Part shown: positions 1-7,158 of the stretch, in pieces
Position numbering within the stretch: the stretch's first letter is position 1
Layout: every line of letters starts with the position of its first letter
NCBI GenBank assembly: GCA_023250385.1
Contig: JAHFAU010000043.1
Span: 1 to 12,849 of the forward strand
Source of the DNA: Anaerolineales bacterium
Lineage (GTDB): Bacteria; Chloroflexota; Anaerolineae; Anaerolineales; E44-bin32
Direction of reading: 5' to 3'
DNA length: 12,849 nt
Notes under the pieces: generated by a model
Told to the model about the DNA's origin: nothing
Seen by the model: the letters and a program-made list of their open reading frames with translations, nothing else
Databases searched by the model: none
Made by a program: the position numbers and the translations under genes

Positions 1-1
1 C

Positions 2-916
2 TCGACTCTTGGGGAACGCAAGGTGCTCTCCGCGCGTGCCAGAGTGTTGGACATCAACCCCGAGATCCAAGTGGACGTCTACGACGAGCCCTTCACCTCC
101 GAGAACGCCATGCGGATCGCCGAGCCCTACGAGATCCTCATCGACGGCACTGACAACTTTCCGACCCGCTACCTGGTCAACGACCTGGCGGTGCTGACCG
201 GTAAGCCCAACGTCTACGGCTCAATCTTCCGTTTCGAAGGCCAGCTGAGCGTGTTCTGGGCCGAGCGGGGGCCGTGCTATCGGTGCCTGTTCCCCGAGCC
301 GCCGCCTCCCGGTCTGGTTCCCTCGTGCGCGGAGGGTGGGGTCTTCGGGGTGCTGCCCGGCACCATCGGTGCGCTGCAGGCTACCGAAGCGCTCAAGCTG
401 ATCCTAGGTATCGGCGAACCGCTGATCGGGAAGCTACTGTTGTTCGATGCACTCAACTTGAGCTTTGAAGAGCTGCGGCTCAAGAAGAATCCCGGCTGCC
501 GGGTGTGCTCCGAACACCCGGAAGTCACCGAACTGATCGACTATGAGGCCTTCTGCGGCGTTCCGGGTCACGATCGAGAGGAAGGCCTGTTGGTCAGCGA
601 GTTTGAAATCGAGCCGCGCGAGTTGGCGGCCCGGTTGGCCAACGGCGATCGGGTACGGTTAATTGATGTGCGCGAGCCGCACGAGCTGGCGATCTCGCAG
701 ATCGAAGGCGCCGAGCTGATGCCGCTCGGCTCGCTGGCAGCCCGCCTGCACGAGTTGGACAGCGCTGAAGAGATCGTGCTGTTCTGCAAGTCCGGCTCGC
801 GATCGGCCCGGGCGGTCGAGCTTTTAGCCGGGGCCGGGTTTCGCAAACAAAAGAATCTCAAAGGCGGGATCAACGCCTGGGCCCGCCAGGTTGACCCCAG
901 CTTGCCGCTCTATTAG
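2..916 (+). CDS. moeB: MoeB/ThiF-family adenylyltransferase with C-terminal rhodanese domain (5' partial)
   Basis: The protein belongs to the E1-like family that adenylates the C-terminal Gly-Gly of a small sulfur-carrier protein (MoaD, ThiS or CysO type) and, in fused forms such as MoeZ and MOCS3, passes sulfur through a rhodanese domain. The frame is open to the window edge and reads like the family interior, so the N-terminal ATP-binding glycine loop lies outside the window. Visible are the DGTDNFPTRY segment, a CxxC pair at 275-286, a second CxxC at 497-508 (together the expected zinc site), and a conserved Cys at 326-328 in PSCAEGGVFG. The rhodanese part covers about 600-905 and has an active-site loop CKSGSR with Cys at 785-787. 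The end, VDPSLPLY, is typical of MoeB/MoeZ. The GTG at 23 is not the start. Its carrier protein is not in view, so molybdopterin, thiamine and cysteine routes are all possible. Confidence 0.9.
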   Translation, partial: STLGERKVLSARARVLDINPEIQVDVYDEPFTSENAMRIAEPYEILIDGTDNFPTRYLVNDLAVLTGKPNVYGSIFRFEGQLSVFWAERGPCYRCLFPEPPPPGLVPSCAEGGVFGVLPGTIGALQATEALKLILGIGEPLIGKLLLFDALNLSFEELRLKKNPGCRVCSEHPEVTELIDYEAFCGVPGHDREEGLLVSEFEIEPRELAARLANGDRVRLIDVREPHELAISQIEGAELMPLGSLAARLHELDSAEEIVLFCKSGSRSARAVELLAGAGFRKQKNLKGGINAWARQVDPSLPLY

Positions 917-927
917 GGCCGAACCCG

Positions 928-934
928 AAGGAGG
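928..934 (+). promoter_or_regulatory. Strong ribosome binding site for the TrpB2-type gene
   Basis: AAGGAGG lies 5 nt before the ATG at 940 and is the strongest Shine-Dalgarno match I see on the plus strand. It fixes that start codon. It sits in the 23-bp gap after the adenylyltransferase stop, which leaves no room for a separate promoter and supports co-transcription. Confidence 0.8.
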
Positions 935-939
935 AGACG

Positions 940-2301
940 ATGACCGATCAGAACAGATTCTTGCTATCCGAGAAGGACATCCCGAAGGCCTGGTACAACA
1001 TCCAGGCCGACCTGCCGGGGCCCCTGCCGCCGGTGATTCATCCCGGGACCAAACAACCCATCGGTCCTGACGATCTGGCGCCTCTGTTTCCGATGGGGCT
1101 GATCCTGCAGGAGGTCAGCCAGGATCAGTACGTTGAAATACCTGAGCCGGTGCGTGAGATCTATCGGCTGTGGCGGCCGACTCCGCTGGTCCGAGCCCGG
1201 CGATTGGAGAAGGAGCTCGACACCCCGGCCCATATCTACTACAAGAACGAGGGTGTCTCGCCGGTCGGGTCACACAAGCCCAACACGGCCGTAGCCTCGG
1301 CCTTCTTCAACAAGGAAGCCGGCACCAAAGCCATGACGACCGAGACCGGGGCCGGCCAGTGGGGATCTGCGCTGGCCATGGGTTGCCACTTCTTTGGCAT
1401 CGACTGCGAGGTCTACATGGTCAAGATCTCGTACGAACAGAAGCCCTACCGGCGGGTCATGATGCAGACCTACGGCGCCCAGGTCACTCCCAGTCCGTCG
1501 CAGAAGACCAACGCCGGCCGCCAGGCCTTACAGAAGGATCCCGCCAACCCCGGTTCGCTGGGGCTCGCAATTTCCGAAGCGGTTGAGGTGGCAGCGACCA
1601 GCGGCGGTGTCAAGAAGTACGGCTTGGGCTCTGTGCTCAACCACGTGCTGATGCACCAGACCGTGATCGGCCAGGAGAGCATGAAGCAGTTCGAGCTGGC
1701 CGGCGAAGGACCGGACATCATGATCGGCTGCATCGGAGGCGGGTCCTCGTTTTCTGGCTTTGTGCTCCCCTTTGTTCGAGAGGAGCTCAAGAACGGCCAC
1801 GGAATCCGCTTTATCGCCGTCGAGCCGACCGCCGCGCCCAGCCTGACCAAGGGAAAGTACTTGTACGACTTCGGCGACATGGCTGGGAGTACCCCGCTGA
1901 TCAAGATGTACACCCTCGGCCACTCGTTCATCCCTGCTCCAATCCATGCCGGCGGGCTGCGCTATCACGGGATGGCGCCAATCGTATGCTACCTGTACGA
2001 CACCAAAGTGATCGAGGCGGTGGCCGTGCCCCAAAACCCGGTCTTCGAAGCTGCGGTACAGTTCGCTAACACGGAAGGCATCTTCCCGGCTCCCGAACCG
2101 GCCCACGCGATCCGAGTTGCGATCGATGAGGCCCTAAAGTGCAAGAAGAGCGGGGAGAAGAAGGTGATCGCCTTCAATCTCTGCGGGCACGGGCACTTCG
2201 ACATGGGGGCCTACGATGCGTACCTGCAAGGACAGCTTGAAGACTACGAGTATCCCGAAGCCGCCGTCATGGAGGCCATGAAAGAGATCCCGGCGCTCTA
2301 G
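940..2301 (+). CDS. trpB: TrpB2-type tryptophan synthase beta chain (PLP-dependent)
   Basis: This is a fold-type II PLP enzyme that condenses serine and indole to tryptophan. Its 453 aa and motif variants match the TrpB2 subfamily rather than the roughly 400-aa TrpB1 that pairs with TrpA. The PLP lysine is K113 in VGSHKPN (TrpB1 usually has GAHKIN), the catalytic glutamate is E135 in ETGAGQWGSA, and the phosphate-binding glycine loop is CIGGGSSFSG encoded near 1729-1758. The N-terminal extension with RPTPLVRARRLE is also TrpB2-like. No trpA is present in the window. TrpB2 proteins are known without TrpA and have been proposed to salvage free indole or to act on serine in other ways. The gene follows a sulfur-carrier activating enzyme at 23 bp with a strong ribosome site, so the two are probably one transcript. 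The family call is firm; the physiological substrate is open. Confidence 0.93.
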   Translation: MTDQNRFLLSEKDIPKAWYNIQADLPGPLPPVIHPGTKQPIGPDDLAPLFPMGLILQEVSQDQYVEIPEPVREIYRLWRPTPLVRARRLEKELDTPAHIYYKNEGVSPVGSHKPNTAVASAFFNKEAGTKAMTTETGAGQWGSALAMGCHFFGIDCEVYMVKISYEQKPYRRVMMQTYGAQVTPSPSQKTNAGRQALQKDPANPGSLGLAISEAVEVAATSGGVKKYGLGSVLNHVLMHQTVIGQESMKQFELAGEGPDIMIGCIGGGSSFSGFVLPFVREELKNGHGIRFIAVEPTAAPSLTKGKYLYDFGDMAGSTPLIKMYTLGHSFIPAPIHAGGLRYHGMAPIVCYLYDTKVIEAVAVPQNPVFEAAVQFANTEGIFPAPEPAHAIRVAIDEALKCKKSGEKKVIAFNLCGHGHFDMGAYDAYLQGQLEDYEYPEAAVMEAMKEIPAL

Positions 2302-2355
2302 ACTTCCACTCGGCAGTCGCCGACTCGCTCCTGATCGCTCTGCACCTCAATTCGG

Positions 2356-2371
2356 TGTAGCATTCCGCCGC
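2356..2371 (+). promoter_or_regulatory. Candidate promoter -10 region for the envelope operon
   Basis: The block TGTAGCATTCCGCCGC contains a -10-like TAGCAT (2358-2363) that ends 33 nt before the ATG at 2397. It differs at only two positions from the block at 9453-9468 in front of the response regulator. I see no good -35. It lies in the 95-bp gap after trpB, where I see no convincing terminator. Confidence 0.4.
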
Positions 2372-2396
2372 TCGAGTCGAGTTCGGAGTTCCACCA

Positions 2397-3257
2397 ATGA
2401 CCTCCCCTGAGCCAGACCTCTCCACGCGCGCCCCTCGTTTCTGGCTGGTTTGGATCCTGGTCCCCTTATTGGTCGGTATTGGGCTGGCGGCGCTGGTGCC
2501 CCGACCAGTGGTGGGGCTGATCTACCTGCAAGACGCCATCTACAGCTTCACCTCCCGGGACATGATTGCCCAAATCCACTATGCCCGGGACAATGCGGAA
2601 GTCCGGGCAGTGGTGTTGGTCCTGGACAGCCCGGGCGGAACGGTGGTGGACACCGAGGCCGTGTATTTGGAACTTGCCAGGTTGCGCGAGCGGAAGCCGG
2701 TGGTCACGATGGCCCAGGGCATCGCAGCCAGCGGCGCCTACTATCTTTCGGTCGGGACCGACTATATCTTCGCCGGCCCCTCGTCCCTCGTCGGGAATGT
2801 CGGCGTAATCTCCCAGCTGCCGCCGGCGCCGGCCGTATTCGAGGATCTCGCCTCCACCGGCCCATACAAGCTTTTCGGCTCGGCGCGGGACACCCGCCTG
2901 CGGGACATGGAAGCCATTAAGCAGGCGTTCTACTCGGCCGTGCAGCTCGGCCGCGGCGAGGCCCTCACCGTCGGCCCGGAACGCATCCTGCGCGGCGAGA
3001 TCTGGCTCGGGAGCGAGGCCGCTCGGCTGGGCCTGGTCGATGAGCTCGGATCGATTTCGGCCGCGATCGAGAAGGCGGCCGAGCTCGGCCACATCGCAAA
3101 TTATCGGGTGGCCGACCTGCGCGAATTGGCCGGATTGCAGTCGGTTCTCCCCCTCCCATTCTTCTTCAAGACCCCGGAAGGCGCACTGACTCCGTATCCC
3201 AACGCCCCCGGGTTCTACCTGCTCTACGTCCCACCCGGAGAGCGAGGCCTGCCGTGA
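2397..3257 (+). CDS. Membrane-anchored SppA-like (S49 family) serine protease
   Basis: This is a 286-aa protein of the ClpP/crotonase-fold S49 family. These proteases cut signal peptides or membrane-protein remnants within or at the membrane by a Ser-Lys dyad. Residues 15-34 form one hydrophobic anchor. The protease core follows: LDSPGG at 76-81 (oxyanion side), IAASGAYYLS with the likely nucleophile S112, and TGPYKLFG with K158 as the likely general base, 46 residues later and comparable to the spacing in the short Bacillus-type enzymes. Length fits the half-size form, not the duplicated E. coli form. The ATG is preceded by GGAG at 2385-2388. The usual NfeD/stomatin partner is absent. Instead the stop overlaps the GTG start of a GldG/DUF4350-like protein by four bases, so the two are translationally coupled. 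The catalytic lysine is assigned by motif only. Confidence 0.85.
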   Translation: MTSPEPDLSTRAPRFWLVWILVPLLVGIGLAALVPRPVVGLIYLQDAIYSFTSRDMIAQIHYARDNAEVRAVVLVLDSPGGTVVDTEAVYLELARLRERKPVVTMAQGIAASGAYYLSVGTDYIFAGPSSLVGNVGVISQLPPAPAVFEDLASTGPYKLFGSARDTRLRDMEAIKQAFYSAVQLGRGEALTVGPERILRGEIWLGSEAARLGLVDELGSISAAIEKAAELGHIANYRVADLRELAGLQSVLPLPFFFKTPEGALTPYPNAPGFYLLYVPPGERGLP

Positions 3258-4723
3258 TTCGCAATCGAGTGTGGATCGCCCTGGCCCTCATCGCCCTCCC
3301 GCTGGTCGGGCGGACGCTATGGCACTACCGGGGCCTCTATCGGCCGGCGGCACCCATCCGGATCCCTGCCTTCTCCGAGTTCACGCCTCCCCAGCCCCCG
3401 GTAGGAGAGGCCGCCATCGACTTGCCGGAGTCCGCCCAAGCTTCCGAGGAGGCTGCGCCCGGCCCACAGCGACTCGTCCTCTTTGACCAAGCCCACTCTA
3501 ATCGCTTCTCAATGGCGGAGCTTCGTTCGCTTACCTCAGCGCTGAGCTCGCACGGGGCGCGGATCGAGGTGCTCGACTCGAGTTTTGCATTCGATGAGCT
3601 GGGGCTCGAAGGTCGGTTGAAATATTCGAGCTCCTTCGTAGTGGTCGCTCCTTCGGTGGTCTTCGCGCCCAGCGAAGTGGCCGCGGTCGAAGCGTTTGTC
3701 GAGCGCGGCGGGCGACTGCTGGTAGTCCTCGACCCCACCCGTACCGGCACCGGCATCGACATCTTCGGCTTCCTTATTCTCGCTGCCAGCGATGATGTTT
3801 CAGCGGCGAATCAACTCCTGCAGCCATTCGACCTTTCTTTCTCGGACGACTACCTCTACAACCTGTTGGAGAATGAAGGCAACTTCCGCAACGTGCTGCT
3901 CCGCGGATTCGGAGACCACCCGCTCACTTCCGGCTTGCAGACTGTCGCGCTGTACGCCGCAAGATCGGTGCAGACCCACACCGGAACTCCGCTACTTTCC
4001 GGAGATGGGGCAACCCTCTCCTCCCTGACCGACGCGGGCGGCGGGCTGGCGGCAGCCGCCCTCGGGCCGGGCTCCCAGACCTTGGCGCTGGGCGACCTCA
4101 CGTTCCTGACCCCGCCCTACGACACGGTGGCCGACAACCCCCGATTCATTCAGAACCTGGCCGAGTTTCTAATCGGCGGCGAGCGGCGGCTCGATCTGCG
4201 CGACTTGCCCTTCGTTTTCTCTGGTCCAGTCTCGGTGGTCCAGAGCGCCGACTTCACACTCCAAGCCGAGACCCTGCTCGCCTTGCAGGGGATGTCCGCG
4301 GCGCTCCTTCCCGCTGGGGTTGGCTTGACCTTTCCGGAGCAGCCCCCTCCGGACGGCGATCTGCTGGTTCTGGGGCTCTTCGAACCGGATCCCGAACTCG
4401 AGGAATTGATCGAGCCCCTGGGGCTGGTGCTTCCGGCAGAGGCCGCGGACGGCCGCTTGGAGGCCCCCGGGTTCGGTTCGTTCAATCCAACGGGAATTGG
4501 GTTTGTCGGCCTGGCCCGCTCGGAAGCCCGCACCACTTTGGTCTTGCTCGCCAGTGATCAGGCCGGACTGGTCTCCTTACTGGAAACCGTCGGCCAGGGC
4601 CTGCTCTCCGACTGCTTGCACTCCGACACAAGTGCGCTGTGCCAGGTTGGAGAGGGCGCGGGCCTCGGCTCTTCGAGCAACCTGGATTTCGATCTAAGCT
4701 TCGAAGAAACCTTTAACCAGTAG
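3254..4723 (+). CDS. Membrane-anchored GldG/DUF4350-like protein
   Basis: This 489-aa protein has an N-terminal hydrophobic segment (about residues 5-22) and then a Pro/Glu-rich stretch (31-72). From residue 72 it resembles the glutamine-amidotransferase-like fold shared by GldG, DUF4350 and IFT52-type domains: a buried strand ending in LFDQAHSNRFS (D78, H81, N83), an alternating strand-helix pattern, and VERGGRLLVVLDPTR near residues 150-161. Later elements fit the same group: RGFGDHPLTSG and LGDLTFLTPP followed by DNPRFIQNLAEFLIGG. I see no catalytic Cys-His-Glu triad, so a binding or scaffolding role is more likely than an amidotransferase. The second half (about 315-489) is unassigned. 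GTG is the start, inside the GTGA overlap with the protease stop. GldG-like proteins often accompany ABC transporters, but none is present here. Fold assignment is moderate; function is unknown. Confidence 0.75.
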   Translation: MIRNRVWIALALIALPLVGRTLWHYRGLYRPAAPIRIPAFSEFTPPQPPVGEAAIDLPESAQASEEAAPGPQRLVLFDQAHSNRFSMAELRSLTSALSSHGARIEVLDSSFAFDELGLEGRLKYSSSFVVVAPSVVFAPSEVAAVEAFVERGGRLLVVLDPTRTGTGIDIFGFLILAASDDVSAANQLLQPFDLSFSDDYLYNLLENEGNFRNVLLRGFGDHPLTSGLQTVALYAARSVQTHTGTPLLSGDGATLSSLTDAGGGLAAAALGPGSQTLALGDLTFLTPPYDTVADNPRFIQNLAEFLIGGERRLDLRDLPFVFSGPVSVVQSADFTLQAETLLALQGMSAALLPAGVGLTFPEQPPPDGDLLVLGLFEPDPELEELIEPLGLVLPAEAADGRLEAPGFGSFNPTGIGFVGLARSEARTTLVLLASDQAGLVSLLETVGQGLLSDCLHSDTSALCQVGEGAGLGSSSNLDFDLSFEETFNQ

Positions 4724-4752
4724 TCTCCCCGGTCTCTGCGCTAGATCTTCAG

Positions 4753-6066
4753 GTGACAGTTCGGACCAGTCTGATCGCCTTGCTTACCTTGCTCTCCGTT
4801 TCGGCCTGCGCCGAGCAGATTGGTGATTCCGTACCTTCCACCTCTCAACAGGCGCCTGACAGCAGCCTCGTTCGGGCAACCGCCTTGCCCTCGCTTGAGT
4901 TCGATTCAATCGAACTGCTCGCCGGAGAAGAACCGGGAGACTGGGAGGTCATCGGCTTGTTGCGCAACCGGTCCGGGCTCGGAGTGTCAGACGTTCAGAT
5001 CCGGGTGGCGGTTTACGACAGTCGAGGTCAGCAGCTTGCTGAGCTGGACACAAGAACCCAGATGGCCAACCTCGCGGCGGGCGAGGCCAGTCCATTCTTG
5101 GTCGTGTTCCCTGGTGTGGGCCCGGCCATCAAGGCTGAGGCGCGGGTCGATTCCTTCGAGCGAGGCTTCGTTCGGCGATCGAAGCTAAAGATCGAGTTGA
5201 TTGAAGAATTCCCGACCGAGAGCGGTGAGCTTGCCCTGCTCGGGATGCTGTCGAATCCGAGCTCCCGGATCCAAGCCATTAACTCGCTCAGTCTGGTCGG
5301 GTTCGGAGCCGCCACCCGGCCACGAGCGTTGGCCGTGCTCCGCTACGGTCCGCGGGTGCTCGGACCCGGAGAAACCGTTCCGTTCTTGGCGCTCGCCAGC
5401 GGAAGCCCGGGCCAGCTCAGTTGGCAGGCCTACCATGATGCGGTCGAAGTGGAGGATCCCGGACCAGACTCGCTGGTAATGGACGAGCCGCCGCGGCTTC
5501 GGGTTGATTCGCAAGGGAGCATCTTCGTGGTGGGAAGCCTGAGGAATGAGGCCCACTCGCCTGCATTTGCGAGCGTGCTGATCACGCTCTGGGACGGTGA
5601 TCGGATCCTCAGCTTGACCGAGCTCCGGTCACCCGTGCCCATTCAAGCCGGTGAGCGGCTTGCCTTCGCAGCGCAGGAGTTCCCGGGCCTCAACCAGCGA
5701 CTGGAAGGATCGGATCCGGCGGCCCTGCGGATCGAGAGCCGGATCGAAAGCGCTCGAAGTTCGGAGCAGCCAATTGTGCTGCAGGCGGAAGTTCAAGCCT
5801 TCCACTCGGTCGGCAGCTCCCTGTTCCTACGGGGGATCCTGCGCAATGAGACGGGTCAATCGGTAAACCCGGCCGCGGTGGTTGCCGAGCTGCGGTCTTC
5901 CGCCGGAGAGCTGCTCTCCGCCGGGTGGTTCACGGCTCCCGAGCCGCTGGCCTCTGGCAATCAGGTCGAGTTCGTAATCGACCTGCCGGTGCCGCGCGGA
6001 ACCGATCCAGGCGGGTTTGAGTTCGACCTGCGCGGCCTGGGAATCCCGCTCGAGGCGAAGGAATAG
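4753..6066 (+). CDS. Lipoprotein with four FxLYD-like beta repeats
   Basis: This 437-aa protein starts at GTG with a basic N-terminus, a hydrophobic core and the lipobox VSAC, so Cys19 is the probable lipid-attachment site and the mature protein is exported and membrane-tethered. The rest reads as about four related beta-sandwich repeats of the FxLYD type, each with a core of the form 'xhGhLRN.s' followed by strands and an 'L.aGe..pF' turn: near residues 45-135 (VIGLLRNRSG), 145-235 (LLGMLSNPSS, the most divergent), 250-335 (VVGSLRNEAH) and 350-430 (LRGILRNETG). FxLYD domains are extracytoplasmic and probably bind partners, with no enzymatic role known to me. The gene lies 29 bp after the GldG-like gene, with no clear Shine-Dalgarno, and is probably the third gene of the protease operon. 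A specific function cannot be read from sequence. Confidence 0.8.
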   Translation: MTVRTSLIALLTLLSVSACAEQIGDSVPSTSQQAPDSSLVRATALPSLEFDSIELLAGEEPGDWEVIGLLRNRSGLGVSDVQIRVAVYDSRGQQLAELDTRTQMANLAAGEASPFLVVFPGVGPAIKAEARVDSFERGFVRRSKLKIELIEEFPTESGELALLGMLSNPSSRIQAINSLSLVGFGAATRPRALAVLRYGPRVLGPGETVPFLALASGSPGQLSWQAYHDAVEVEDPGPDSLVMDEPPRLRVDSQGSIFVVGSLRNEAHSPAFASVLITLWDGDRILSLTELRSPVPIQAGERLAFAAQEFPGLNQRLEGSDPAALRIESRIESARSSEQPIVLQAEVQAFHSVGSSLFLRGILRNETGQSVNPAAVVAELRSSAGELLSAGWFTAPEPLASGNQVEFVIDLPVPRGTDPGGFEFDLRGLGIPLEAKE

Positions 6067-6072
6067 CCCCTC

Positions 6073-6081
6073 TGATATAAT
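6073..6081 (+). promoter_or_regulatory. Extended -10 promoter of the pyruvate dehydrogenase operon
   Basis: TGATATAAT is a perfect extended -10 element (TGn followed by TATAAT). No -35 match is visible 17 bp upstream, as is common for extended -10 promoters. It starts 7 bp after the lipoprotein stop. Transcription would begin near 6088, giving a leader of about 80 nt before the ATG at 6169. Confidence 0.7.
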
Positions 6082-6088
6082 CTCGCTC

Positions 6089-6138
6089 GCCCCGGACAAC
6101 CGGGGCTAATCCTTGCCGGCCGTAACCCGGTCGCCGGC
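6089..6138 (+). promoter_or_regulatory. Structured 5' leader of the dehydrogenase operon (two hairpins)
   Basis: A perfect 7-bp stem, GCCCCGG/CCGGGGC, with an ACAA loop occupies 6089-6106, directly at the predicted transcript start. A second stem of 6 bp, GCCGGC at 6115-6120 with GCCGGC at 6133-6138, has a 12-nt loop. The ribosome site GGAG (6158-6161) lies outside both. A 5'-terminal hairpin can protect the mRNA or tune initiation. No known riboswitch consensus is recognisable, and neither hairpin is followed by a T-run. Confidence 0.45.
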
Positions 6139-6168
6139 CGAGTGTTGAGGCTGTGATGGAGCCGCCCC

Positions 6169-7158
6169 ATGGCGCAGGCTGAATTGGCAGTCAAGACCCT
6201 AGACGAGCAAGAGATGCTCCGTCTCTTCCATGAGATGGTGCTGGTCCGCCGTTTGGAGGAAGAGGCGGCCCGGCTTTACCAGCAGGGCAAGATCGGCGGC
6301 TTCCTTCACCTGTACATCGGCCAGGAGGCCGTCTCGGCCGGAGTGCTATCGGTTCGGCTTCCCAAGGATCGGGTGCTCACCGCGTATCGGGATCATGGGG
6401 TAGCCATCGGCTGTGGGATTGAGGCCAAGGTGGTGATGGCCGAGCTGCTCGGAAAGGCGACCGGCGCGGCCAAGGGCAAGGGCGGCTCGATGCACCTGGC
6501 GGACATCCGCAAGAACTTCTGGGGCGGCTACGCCATCGTTGGCGGCCACCTGCCATTGGCAGTCGGGATGGCTTTGGCCGATCAGTATCGCGGCGATGAC
6601 GCGGTGACGATCTGCCTGTTCGGAGATGGGGCCACCAATATTGGGTACTTCCACGAATCGATGAATCTCTCGATGGTTTGGAAGCTCCCGCTGCTCTGGA
6701 TCTGCGAGAACAACAAGTACGGGATGGGGACCTCGGTGGAGCGCTCTTCGGCCGTAATGGAGATGAAGCAGAAGGCGGAAGGCTATGCGATGCCGAACTC
6801 CAGCGTGAACGGCATGGACGTCCTGGCGGTCCGGGCGGCAGCTCAGGACGCGCTGGGAACTGTGCGGGAATCTGGCACCCCGTACTTCCTCGAGATCGTG
6901 ACCTACCGTTATCGCGGGCACTCAATGGGCGACCCGGAGCGCTACCGGGACAGTGAGGAGATCGAGCGCTGGCGCAAGGACGATCCGATTACAGTTTACC
7001 GTTCGCAGCTCATCGCGGATGGCCACTTCAATGCAGCGGCCCTCGCCGAGCAAGAGGCCCGGGTCGAACAGGACATCCAAGAAGCGATCGAATTCGCGGA
7101 GAGCAGCCCCGACCCCGCGCCATCGGATCTCTACTCGGATATCTACACGGAAAGCTGA
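6169..7158 (+). CDS. pdhA: Pyruvate (2-oxo acid) dehydrogenase E1 component, alpha subunit
   Basis: This is the thiamine diphosphate-binding half of the alpha2-beta2 E1 that decarboxylates pyruvate (or a related 2-oxo acid) and transfers the acyl group to the lipoyl domain of E2 in the cytoplasm. The 329-aa length is standard. The ThDP/Mg motif runs from GDG at 152-154 to NN at 181-182. The family signature GKGGSMH is at 103-109, IGQEA is at 50-54, and the conserved loop YRGHSMGDPERYR begins at 248. The start is supported by GGAG at 6158-6161, 7 nt upstream. E1-beta begins at the base after the stop. Motifs do not separate pyruvate from acetoin or branched-chain enzymes with certainty; pyruvate is the default assignment. 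Confidence 0.93.
   Translation: MAQAELAVKTLDEQEMLRLFHEMVLVRRLEEEAARLYQQGKIGGFLHLYIGQEAVSAGVLSVRLPKDRVLTAYRDHGVAIGCGIEAKVVMAELLGKATGAAKGKGGSMHLADIRKNFWGGYAIVGGHLPLAVGMALADQYRGDDAVTICLFGDGATNIGYFHESMNLSMVWKLPLLWICENNKYGMGTSVERSSAVMEMKQKAEGYAMPNSSVNGMDVLAVRAAAQDALGTVRESGTPYFLEIVTYRYRGHSMGDPERYRDSEEIERWRKDDPITVYRSQLIADGHFNAAALAEQEARVEQDIQEAIEFAESSPDPAPSDLYSDIYTES

Noticed and set aside
23..916. GTG at 23 as the start of the adenylyltransferase gene
   Set aside because: The same frame is open upstream and encodes family-like residues (STLGERKV); the ATP-binding N-terminus is missing, so the gene is cut by the window edge.
1470..2106. Long antisense reading frames inside trpB and likewise inside the dehydrogenase genes (for example 6346-6921, 6922-7677 and 8556-9557)
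   Set aside because: They are opposite well-conserved enzymes, have Arg/Pro/His-rich compositions typical of GC-rich shadows, and match no family.
2302..2396. Terminator or riboswitch in the gap after trpB
   Set aside because: Only a 4-bp stem (CGGC/GCCG near 2311-2322) with no T-run is visible, and no known riboswitch core is recognisable.
6156..6182. Eight-codon upstream frame starting ATGGAGCCGCCC and overlapping the pdhA start
   Set aside because: Its ATG overlaps the pdhA ribosome site, it has no Shine-Dalgarno of its own, and short frames like this arise by chance.
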